From assembly GCF_964355755.1 (NCBI RefSeq), contig NC_092674.1, positions 23,836,001-23,896,000 on the forward strand: a DNA stretch of 60,000 nt, written 5' to 3'. This DNA comes from Antedon mediterranea (taxonomy: Eukaryota; Echinodermata; Crinoidea; Comatulida; Antedonidae). The position numbers were made by a program, and so were the translations under genes. Below, piece by piece: positions 9,901-21,900 of this stretch; positions within the stretch are counted from its first letter, which is position 1; every line of letters begins with the position of its first letter. Under the pieces are notes generated by a model, which saw only the letters and a program-made list of their open reading frames with translations, ran no database searches and was not told the DNA's origin.

Positions 9901-12900
9901 GGACAAATAGTTACCGAGATATTGACATATTCAAACATTAGAGGTCAAGGGTCAAAAAAGCTTAATTTATGGTAGTTTTTTGAAAAAAGTTTCTATTAGA
10001 CTAAATATTAGATTTATTTTCTTAACATTTTGAGCCCATTCTCAAATCTCTGAGATTGCGTGTTATTGAGATATTAGGCAATCAAGGTCAAAGGTCAAAC
10101 TGAAAAATAAAGCCTTTGCGGCCTATTTTGTACAATTTTTATCATTATAGCGAATATAAATATATATCTTCCAAGCATTTTGAAAAAAAAATAAATGTAA
10201 AATGTCCATGCGTTGTCAAGATATGGCGATTTTTAGTTATATAATAGAAAAATATAAAAATTGAGGTCAGAGGTCACAGAGGTCAAATCAGATTTCCAGT
10301 AACTTTGTTTTGGCACCTCCACACTATACTCTACCAAACTGCTATACTGAAAAATTTGTATCCAGTCTGGTAACATCCCACCCCTTTTTCTCCCCTTAGG
10401 GACTGGACTATTAGATTGCTTGATTTTGAGGTATATCGGAATTATCGACACGGATAGATTATTGACACCGAGGTATGACAGTTTATTATACTAGCACGTT
10501 TTCTCTCAGTTGTAAACGCGGATGATTGAGATCAGCTTCTCCGTGTGTGTGTGTGTGTGTGTGTGTGTGAACCAGTGGCGTAACGCATATTCATGAGGCC
10601 CCTGGTTGAGGAAATCTAAGTGGCCATCCAAAGCTGGAGACCTCGGATGTTTTTAGCCTTTTCGACACATTTTATATTTCAAAAGCTTTGGGCCGGCCCC
10701 CTGGGTTTAGCCAGTAAGCGCTCATAGCCATTACGCCAGTGGTGTGAACAAAGCCAAACTAAAGTAGGCCTACAAACAGGAAGAGAATATAAGCCTGCTG
10801 TTGGAAGAATAATAGATCGCCAGCGTCCAGATTACCTCTTGGTGTTGTTGGCCGTGGAGCTTCAACTACATCCCATCCAGCTTTCTTAAAGACATCAATC
10901 TGGTAGCACGGTCTGTCTGGATTAACTAAAACCAATCCAGGTTTCAGTAAACACAACGACGCGTCTATATGCATCGGGGCATCATCTTGACATTGTACAA
11001 TATGTATTGTATACTCGTCACCTATTTGACGTTGAAGCCAGTCAATCCCCATTCTGTTTGTTGTCTGTAAGAAAATAAATATTTATGGCCTAACGAAGAT
11101 TATTCAATTCAATTAATTCCTGATTTTACATGAACAATAAAACATACATACAATACACATGCTAGACACGGGGAACTCCCAACAGCCAACTCATTAACTT
11201 TCGATAACTTTCGATACAGCCAGCAGTGACGCACGTTTAAATAATTAAAAATAAATAAAATAGGTTGGTGCAAACCAAACACTCATTACTTCAAATTCAA
11301 TTCACAAACAACTGTCCCCGCATGCGCAGAAAGACCGAATACATTGGTTATAGTATTTTGTTCCAAAATCCAAATGGTTTTCATGATGTAAACTGTGGAT
11401 TCCAAATTTGGTGTTAGCGTAAGAATTAACTCACGTGACTCAGTTGGCAGAATATATCTCTTCCTGCACGTTGGAAATCAGCTGCATCAAAACAAGGTTC
11501 AAACTCTGTTGTTACGTAACGTCCTTTCGCAGGGAGCTCTAACCGTTTTCCAGATTTAATATAGTCCTAAGAAAACGAATAAAATATAATTACTTTGACT
11601 CACAATGTCTTGAAATAAAAAATACACAAAGACGGAAAGAAATGAATGTCTGGCCTACTAACCATGTCGTACAGCTCATCGCTCATCAGTGGTTTAGGCG
11701 CCGTTGTCCATTTAGCACCATCTCTAAAATATTCTTTCATCAGACTACGGTACGCCCGATATTCAAAGAAGCGGCACCTCCACGCCATTGGACTCTCAAT
11801 TATCTCGTCACCAATAACTAGCAACAGATCACGTGGCATCGCTGCGTATAATCCTACAGGTTATATTTAATAATAATTATTCAAAAAAAACAAAAAAAAA
11901 ACAAATTTGTAGGCTATCGCCTTTCAATAATTGATGTCAGTTTACTCTGACACTATGCAGCTATTGAGTATAATCGTCAGAATGACTTTTCGACTCAGCT
12001 GTGTAATCGAGTCGATTAATTTCTGTTTGGCGGATTCATTCTGATACAAAGGACAGTTCCAAAAACTGAAATAACGTAGGCATATAATAATTTAAAACAA
12101 TAGTATCGAACATTTATAAAGCACTATTTACCGGAGTCTCCCAGCGCAACAAAAGAATACATATTGTAATGGGTTAGTTTTCGCGAGAGGTTTAATATAA
12201 AAAGGGGATGGAGTGTAACGAATGGAACAAGGAAGCTGGTTACAGTCAGCAGATCTTATGTACATGAGCAAAGAAGCTCTTGGGTTGTTTCTAGATGGTG
12301 TCAAAGAACTTATAACACAAGAATCTCCTGTTCTTCAATTTGCATTCAAAACACAGTATCGGAAGTACAGGGTTAAAAGGTCAAACTGGGCGACGCCATT
12401 TCACAGCATGGAGCAGCGCCCCCTCCAAACTAGGAAGTCAATTACTCTACCCCCCTAGAGTATTATCAGAACCCCTCTATGATTTTGACTTTCTAATTTG
12501 ATGCGGGCGCCCTACTCCTCAGTCAATTACTCTATCCCCCCCTAGAGCATTAGCAGATCCCCTCTATGATTTTGACTTTCTAATTTGATGCGGGCGCCCT
12601 ACTCCATGGCTCACAATGGCGCCACCCATAGCTCTATTCTATCCCACAATGCCTTTCGAAATTGTTACGCGCTTCGGACGAACAGGAGATTCTTGTGTTA
12701 TAAGTTCTTTGATGGTGTTAAATGTTTAAATATCTCGTCTAGGCAAACTTATACATACCCGTAGATGTAAAATCCGGCGTTGAGAACGATTTAGCGTGGT
12801 CAATTATATCTGGTCGCCGAACAGTTATTCCTTCGTGTTCTAAAATTCGGCAAAACTCAGCAATCTCCGATCTCGCTTTTCGCATGTGCTCGGTGGGAAA

Positions 12901-15900
12901 GAACTTTCCTGCATTTTCCTTAAAATAGTCCCAGCTCGTTTCTGGAATAACAGCCTAAAAACATGATATAAAGCTCCACCATCAAACTTTATGTGACCAA
13001 ATGTGATGTGCCCATATATGGACATGATGATGTCAAACTAGTGTAGACAGAGCTTTGCATTGTTAGAAACTGTGAATCACAATTCTTTAAGATTCCGAAT
13101 TGTGAATAAAATATATTTTTTTCATCAGTTACTTATTAGGGCATATAGTCTGCTGATATTGCTAACATTTATAACATTGTTAGATATTACAAGTGAACCA
13201 CCATTCTTTTAGAAGATTCGGAATTGTGAATAAAATATAATTTTCTCTTCAGTTACCAATTAGGGCATATAGTCTGCTGGTATTGCTAACATTTATAACA
13301 TTGTTAGATATTACAAGTGAACCACCATTCTGTTAGAAGATTCGGAATTGTGAATAAAATATAATTTTTTCTTCAGTTACCAATTAGGGCATATAGTCTG
13401 CTGGTATTGCTAACATTTATAACATTGTTAGATATTACAAGTGAACCACCATTCTTTTAGAAGGTTCCGAATTGTATATAATTTTAAAACTTGCTCTGTG
13501 CACATCTATATTATTATTACCGACACATTTCTTTTGACAATACCTGTAAAACACATTACACCTTTGACAGATTATTTCTAAATACAGAAAAACCTTATGC
13601 TACTTCAATCAAAACATAATTAAAAATTAATTTTCTAAATAGGCCTATACAATTAGCCATGAATTATTTATAAGACCAATTATCTATCCGGCACAATTAT
13701 TAAAGCCATTCGAGCTCTGTTTTTTTTTTATTATTGCTGCTGTCTTAAGCACTGTCTACACTATCAAACTAGTTTGATAAATAAGGTGTGACGTGCCCAA
13801 ATATGGTAGTGACATGCCCAAATACGGCAGTGATATAACATCATTATGGTCAATAAATGGACACATCACATTTTTTGTCACATTTTTTTATAGTGTAGAC
13901 AGAGCTTTAGAAAAAAGAAACTGCAAGACCTGTAGGCCTAGCAAAATTCCGTCAAATAATTATTAGTAATATTCTTACTCCCGCAACAGTAATTTCCTAA
14001 ATTGACTACCTTACTACTAGACCGGGCGCCCGGAAGATTTATTCATGTGAAAAGATACAAAAGGTTTGATGATGTAGTTAGGTGCGTATTAGGGCGAGAT
14101 GCAATATTCGACATTGCTGCCGGGTCACAGCCTGTACATAGGGCCTGTGGGGATCATAACATAGGGGGGTAAAAATGCATTTATTTATGTGAAGCGATAC
14201 AAGGAGAAACTTTTTTGGATATCATTCGCAGTGGGCTACTAATGATTACATCACCAATGACAGCAACTTTATCCTGTACGGGGCGCCAAACAGCAACATT
14301 TTAGGGCCACGCCCAAATGGGTTTATTCATGTGAAGCGATACAAGGTTGAATCTTTTTTTAATGGCAGCAGTATATATTGGGGATGACAAAAACACCAAT
14401 GACAGCAACTTTATCCTGTACATAAGCTCAGACAGCAGCCCTAAAGGTCCGCAGTTTCTCCCTATTCGGCTATATACTCGGCGCGTATGTCGTCTATTGG
14501 CGTTCATCTGAGTTAGAAATACGTGATACGGACTCGGACTGACAATAAATACACAGTAGAATGCTAAAACAATAAATAAAGAGAGCAGTTGTTTCCTGTA
14601 CCAAATCATCAAACATCAAACTCTTAGGAACTCGCCCAAAATGGGTTTATCCATGAAGTGTGTAATCATTTTTGAAAAAAATTGTGTTTTTTTTTTACTT
14701 TCCGGTACACAGCAGCTCAAATACCCGAGGCTCCATTCGTGATAAAAAATGTTGATAATACAAACACATTCACGATAACGAGTGACTTTTATTTTATAAT
14801 TGAAATATATCTTTATTTTGGAATAATAAATAACACCAACAAAAACACTTAAAATAACCAACAGCAGATTTGTATTTTAGGGTATCATTTTGAACAATCA
14901 ATATTATATCAAAATCATTATTTCACAACACAAAATAATATAATTTAAGAATATTTTTCAGATAAACTAATTAATAATTACACTCATAATGATCGACACC
15001 GGTACCGATTATTGTGCTTTATTATTATAACAACTCGATTTAAATATTGTTTTAATTACACACTAGACACTAGTGATATATCTATATGAAAAAAGGCAAT
15101 GAAATCTAAATTTGCAACATTTTTTACATAACATAACATAATAGTAAAGTAAATAATAGTTCGAATTCAATATAATCACTTAGAGAATTGGTAAGGTATA
15201 GATTAGACTATCGATTGCACACTATTACTGTATTTTTAATTCAATTTAAATTTTAAAAAAAGTAACAGTTTTCATGTGAATTAGACTGATAAAAACCAAC
15301 AAATAACTTAATCTGCCAACATTTTAAACATCGTTACTTGTCCATAATGGATCGACTACTGTATCGATTACTGCACATTGTTTTACTTTAACTGAAACAA
15401 AGTCAAATTTTTAATTGTTACTGTACTAATATTAGACAGTGATATATGATAAAAGGCAACATTAATTAATATTAATAATACTGAACCAAATTAAATATCG
15501 TTACTTATCCACAATGAATCGACTACTGTATTGGTTATTGCACATTATTTACTAACTAACATAAGAAAGTGATATCTAATAAAACGCAACAAACTGAATC
15601 GAATTAAATATCGTTACTTATCCATAATGGATCGACTACTGTATTGATTACTGCACATTATTTTACTATAACTGCCCAAGTCAAATTTAAAATTGTTACT
15701 GTACTAACATTAGACAGTGATATCTGATAAAAAGCAACATACTCAGGACCAAATTAAATATCGTTACTTATCCATAATGGATCGACTACTGTATCGATTA
15801 TTGCACATTATTTAACTATAACTTTTTAACTACTAATCTTTTCAATACACAATTTGTAAACAACTTTTGCATATAGATAATGATCAGCATTGTGATTTGG

Positions 15901-18900
15901 ATACAATAGATTGTCTTACCAACTTTGAATGTGAACCCTTTGTGATGCCTGAGGTATTATGCCCTCTCACAGTTAAATGTATCCAAATCACCAGGACCTG
16001 ATTGTTTGCTTCCAATATTCTTAAAGTCATGTAAGGCACAATTGGCTAATGTTTTATGTACATTCTTTAATTTAACTGTACAAAAAAGTATTTTACCAAA
16101 ACAATGGAAGGATGCAAATGTTGTACCTATTTTCAAAAGAAATGGAAAACCCAAAGACGAAATGAAAAGCTATCGTCCAGTGTCTTTAACTCCCATAATT
16201 TGTAAGATTATTGAGAAATTGCTTTGCTATCGTTTAAGGGAATATCTAGAATATAATAATATCCTTTCAGAAAATCAGTTTGGGTTTAGACAAATGTATA
16301 GTACTGAACTTTTACTTTCAAAGGTTTTTCATTCATGGGCACAGAGCGTAGAACTTAAAGGCTGTAAAAATATTGATATTATTTTTCTTGATTTTTCGTC
16401 TGCATTTGATAAGGTGTCTCATAAAAGATTAATTAAGAAACTTAATAACTGTGGCATTGGTGGGAACACTAATGCATGGATTACAGATTTTCTTTCAAAT
16501 AGACGCCAAAGGGTTATTTACAGAGGAGAAAAGTCAGAGTGGGTAAATGTTACTTCAGGGGTACCACAAGGGTCAGTTTTGGGCCCTCTTTTATTTTTGA
16601 TTTACATAAGTGATATTGTAAATAATATTTCTTCACTTTTCTTTTTTCACTTCACTGCGATATTTTCCTGTTTGCGTACGATGTTGATGGTTTCTTGACC
16701 ATATTTTTCTCTTAAATCTTGAAAGAATTTCATTTAGCTTCGATTTTGTATAGATGACAAATTTCGTTTTTGTAAAAGCACAAGTTAACGGAGTACTTAC
16801 TCGAACGTTTCGATCTCTATCAGAGATCCTTCTCAACTGACTGCGGAGTGTTAATGCAGCTTGGTCATTCTTGACGTCAATCTGTTGATGACGTCGTACG
16901 CCTCCGGTTGTAGGTTGGAGGTACGCCTACGTTACTTATCCACAATGGATCGACTACTGTATTGATTATTGCACATTATTTTTCTCTAACTGAACCCAGG
17001 TCGAATATTTTACATGCAGTGTAACTACCGACACACTGTAAAAGCACAATTGAGCAAAGACATCGAGGTTACTGGCTGTATGCATTAAATAACTGAATAT
17101 TGTACATTCAACATATTCCATTGTTACTAGCTAAAAAGAATACACGATATAATAAAACCAATAGGGGCTATTGTATTTCTTTCTTTTCATGATTTGTGAC
17201 AGCGTCATTTATAAATTTGATTATATCACACTGTAATGATACTGGATTCTGCTTGCCAACTATCTATGGATCAAATAGTTCAGTATTTACATTTGATATA
17301 TTATACAATATTTACTTCAAAACTGTCAAATGTTTTATGTAAACGATTAAAAACTATTAAATCAGCCGTAATGCATAATCTTTTTAGTTTATCTATTCGT
17401 CATCATCACAGTCACTTTCACTGTCATCACTCTAAGGTTGGTCATCATCGATTTCAGCTTCAAAATCTATTATTTCAAGTTCTTCATCATCAGTTTGTTC
17501 CAATATTCCTGCATCAGTATCGTCAAGAACTTTGTTCCGAGTGTGGATCACTAGTCAACGGATCTGGTAGAGCATTTCCATCAAACCATTTCGGTACATA
17601 CCTTCCATCACCATTATCAACCCATCCATAGTTTAATGGGCGTAGGTTTTGTGTTGGCTGAGGAGCATGAGCGTGTCTCCACATAAGATACATAATTTGC
17701 CCTCAACAGATGCTGAGTGATTGTGATTTCACATGGTGGCAATGACGAACAGTTGATCTTCTTGACTTTCTTCTTTCCAGTTGTCATTTTGCGAAACGAT
17801 TGGTACCTGGCCTCATTAATACTGTTCATGCTTTTAAACCCATTATATCTTGCATACATAGGCAGTGACTGCGGGTTTGTCCATCCTGTCACCACAAAGC
17901 GATCGCAATGACTTGCCTTTGCGGTAAAATCCAGTATCATTACAGTGTGATTATAATCAAATTTATAAATTACGCTGTCACAAATCATGAAAAAAGAAAT
18001 CCAATAGCCCCTATTGGTTTTATTATATCGTGTATTCTGTTCAGCTAGTAATGGAATATGAGGAGTGTACAATATTTAGTTATTTAATGCACTAGAGGGT
18101 GAGCTCGCTTCGCTCGCTCCCCCTCTAGGAAGTGTAGACGATGGTTCTCGGAATGATAATGTTCTTCTTATACATTTTCTGTCGGTTACCATTATTGAAA
18201 ATGCTTGACATTCGTAAAACTAAACTACTTTGTTTCACAGTGTTTTAGATGATTAATAACATTTTAAAGTATAGTTTTTATTGTTTGGTAGGGCCCTTTG
18301 GGGAGGCGGAGGTCATTTGAGGGAGGTGCTTATTCGAGGGATATATGTTAATTTTTTTAGTTCTAATAATATGGTAACATTTATAATCAAATGAAATCCT
18401 CTCATAGATATGAAAAGTGGTAAAAAAGAATAACAAATGCTTGGTAAATTGCATATAACAGTGCGGTGAATTCTACTACAAATAGTATAATTGTGTTATT
18501 ATAAATATGTGGATGGACGTTTATTAGATAGTTGGGTTGTGGGGGGGGGGGGGGGTGTTATTATTCAAAGTGATGTTTTATTGGAGAGGCGTTTATTCAA
18601 ATGAATACCATCCTAATAATTATTAATACATTATTTAATTTAATCATCTTTTGAAACTAACTGCCGTGACAGAGTGGGCCCAAGAAAGAAGACATTACGG
18701 CTTGCAAGATGGGCAGACATCTCGGTCCTAACGGGACACAGGAAGATAGCCTACAGTTATTCCTGCAAGCTTACTCAATAAAACTCAGCTATCGGGATTT
18801 CACTCGAAAAATGTTTTATCAAATCTACCTATGTAATTTTATAATACTATTCCCCACAATATATTCTGATTCTTTATGGCGTATATTTAATTTGATCTTT

Positions 18901-21900
18901 ATTAATTTGCAGTATAATTCCTATTATTTAACTACTGTACCTTCACACACGTGTGGTATGTTTTAAAATAAACAAAAAACTGAAATGGCTATATGATTAA
19001 TGGCCAATTTTTTTTTCGTCTTCCAAAGGGACACTGTATTGATTGATGGAAAGTGCCTGTTTCCAGTCACCTTTAGGGTCAAATCTATTATTTTAACTGC
19101 TCCCTGGTGTATAAAAGAGAGAAAATATTTGAAACTAAGGTGAACTTATCTTAAACCCAGAAATTACTTTGACCGGGAAGAATTGAAATTGAGAGGAAAA
19201 TCCAATGTTGAAATCATAAATGTTGTTAAAAAACTCTTTATAATATCTTCCTAAGATATAAATATGGAACAATAGCGTCGGCGTGCACACTAATGTTATC
19301 AAATCTACGTTTCGCGGTACATCTCGGATAGATAAGGTAGGTATCCAAGGCGGAGATTTGTACCGAAGTTTTTGCATTGTGCTCGCCTATGTCAGAATTA
19401 ACCATAATTTATATATAGATACAGCCAGTAAACTCGATGTCTTTGCTCATTGTGCTTTTACAGTATGTCGGTATGCAAAATATTCGACCTGGGTTCAGTT
19501 GGAGATAAGTAACGATATTTAATTTGGTCCAGTGTTATAAATGTAACAATTTTAAATTTGACTTGGGCAGTTGGGCAGTAAAATAATGTGCAATAATCGA
19601 TACAGTAGTCGATCCATTATGGATAAGTAACGATATTTAATTTGGTCCTGAGTATGTTGCAGATACCACTGTCTAATGTTAGTACAGTAACAATTTTAAA
19701 TTTGACTTGTGCAATTATAGTAAAATAATGTGCAGTAATCAATACAGTAGTCGATCCATTATGGTTAAGTAACGATATTTAATTCGATTCAGTTGTTGCG
19801 TTTTATCAGATATCACTTTCTTATGTTAGTTAGTAAAATAATGTGCAATAATCATGCAATACAGTAGTCGATCCATTGTGGATAAGTAACGATATTTAAT
19901 TTGGTTCAGTATTATTAATATTAATTAATGTTGCCTTTTATCAGATATCACTGTCTAATGTTAGTACAGTAGCAATTAAAAGTTTGACTTTGGTTCAGTT
20001 AAAGTAAAACAATGTACAGTAATCGATACAATAGTCGATCCATTATGGACAAGTAACGACGTTTAAAATGTTGGCAGATTAAGTTTTTTGTTGGTTTTTG
20101 TCAGTCTAATTCACATGAAAACTGTTACTTTTTTTTAGTAATAGTGTGCAATCAATAGTCTAATCTATACCTTACCAATTTTCTAAGTGATTATGTTGAA
20201 TTCGAACTATTATTTACTTTACTATTATGTTATGTTATGTAAAAAATGTTGCAAATTTAGATTTCATTGCCTTTTTTCATATAGACATATCACTAGTGTC
20301 TAGTGTGTAATTAAAACAATATTTAAATCGAGTTGTTTTAATAATAAAGCACAATAATCGGTACCGGTGTCAATCATTATGAGTGTAATTATTTAGTTTA
20401 TCTGAAAAATATTCTTAAATTATATTATTTTGATCGAAATAATGATTTTGATATAATATTGATTGTTCAAAATGTTACCCTAAAATACAAATCTGCTGTT
20501 GGTTATTTTTAAGTGTTTTTATTGGTGTTATTTATTATTCCAAAATAAAGATATATTTCAATTATAAAATAAAAGTCACTCGTTATCGTAAATGTGTTTG
20601 TATTATTCACATGAATAAACACGAATGGAGCAAAAAAGAGAGAAAGAGAGAAAAAACGATTCATACTTCATGGATAAACCCATTTTGGGCGAGTTCCTAA
20701 GAGTTTGATGTTTGATGATTTGGTACAGCAAACAACTGCTCTCTTTATTTATTGTTTTATCATTCTGCTGTGCATTTATTGTCAGTCGGAGTCCGTATCA
20801 CGTATTTCTAACTCAGCTGAACGCCATAAGACGACATACGCGCCGAGTATATAGCCGAATAGGGGGAATCTGCGGACCTTTTTAGGGCTGCTGTCTGAGC
20901 TTATGTACAGGATAAAGTTGCTGTCATTGGTGTTTTTGTCATCCCCAATATATACTGCTGCCATTAAAAAAAGATTCAACCTTGTATCGCTTCACATGAA
21001 TAAACCCATTTGGGCGTGGCCCTAAAATGTTGCTGTTTGGCGCCCCGTACAGGATAAAGTTGCTGTCATTGGTGATGTAATCATTAGTAGCCCACTGCGA
21101 ATGATATCCAAAAAAGTTTATCCTTGTATCGCTTCACATGAATAAATGCATTTTTACCCCCCTATGTTATGATCCCCACAGGCCCTATGTACAGGCTGTG
21201 ACCCGGCAGCAATATCGAATATTGCATCTCGCCCTAATACGCACCTAACTACATCATCAAACCTTTTGTATCTTTTCACATGAATAAATCTTCCGGGCGC
21301 CCGGTCTATACGTGCATATACGTCCTCAAGATGTGCACCCCGCATCTCCACATTCCACCCGCTCCTCCTCAAAATGTGCCCCCCCCCCTCCCCACTCCTA
21401 AAACGTGTACTAACCCCCGGAGAGATGTGCACCGCCTCCTTTTCAAACTCAAGATGTCCATTAACCTACTGTCCGCAGCTTAGGTGATTTTCTGATACCT
21501 TGTCTCATCTATCTTTCACGGTTCTGTTTCATCCAACTTACGACTATATACTATAACTTTAGACTATCACCACTTTAATCTTCAGATTTGTGGGTGCCGC
21601 GAAATTTCGGCTAAAATCCATTGTTTTGTTATATTCTTTTAATGCTTTTAAGTCATGGTTGGTGAATCTTATACATTTCCGTCGTGGTTGCGGGAGAAAC
21701 CAAACATCACCCGTGCATAAGACTAACCTGTATTTCGGGTGTTAGTTCAGGTACGGTAGCGTTCTCAACACGTCCAACAATCGCTTCTTCCAAACAGTCC
21801 CATTCGTTGTAAGAGCAGACAGGGCTTTTTGTCAGTTCATTACGTTGTTCATATGGTTGGCTGCTTTTTGATCTGGTCACAAGTACAGGGCCACAAATCA

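Larger units (their letters stand above)
7451..10412. mobile_element. Inverted-repeat element in the last GATM intron, arms of about 0.6 kb
   Basis: The left arm (about 7451-8060) and right arm (about 9800-10412) are inverted relatives. Both begin AGTCCAGTCCCTAAGGGG and share CAAAACAAAGTTACTGGAAA and TTGACCTCTGTGACCTC. Within each arm a diverged unit of roughly 125 bp recurs (TGACCTTTGACCT, then ATATCTC, GGTGTCAAA, ATTTATATT). The interior carries a decayed LINE and a MITE. No transposase frame was seen. Confidence 0.6.
14018..21308. mobile_element. 7.3-kb palindromic foldback-type transposon in a GATM intron
   Basis: The first 3 kb and last 1.9 kb are inverted copies. Both ends read TAGACCGGGCGCCCGG, itself containing the perfect palindrome CCGGGCGCCCGG. 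A TAC trinucleotide borders each end, a possible 3-bp target duplication; TA with a TIR starting GACC is an alternative reading. Over the first 200 bp the arms differ at only about three positions. The match runs inward to about 17080 on the left, resumes at 17085-17250 against 17930-18075, and leaves a unique centre of about 0.7 kb. A LINE insertion in the left arm and a Helitron in the right arm are later events; without them the element would be about 4.9 kb. No known transposase was recognised. Confidence 0.8.

Noticed and set aside
12222-12458. 78-codon + strand frame starting [12 protein letters not shown]
   Set aside because: Lies in the small foldback repeat of a GATM intron, with no recognised domain.
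16790-16850. A hairpin followed by GAAAC on the - strand, reminiscent of hammerhead ribozymes of Penelope-like elements
   Set aside because: The CUGANGA core is not properly formed; AGAGATC simply pairs with GATCTCT. Kept only as a hint of a second element.
20782-21483. Several open frames in the right palindrome arm
   Set aside because: They mirror frames in the left arm (14301-14861) and have no domain; they follow from repeat DNA.
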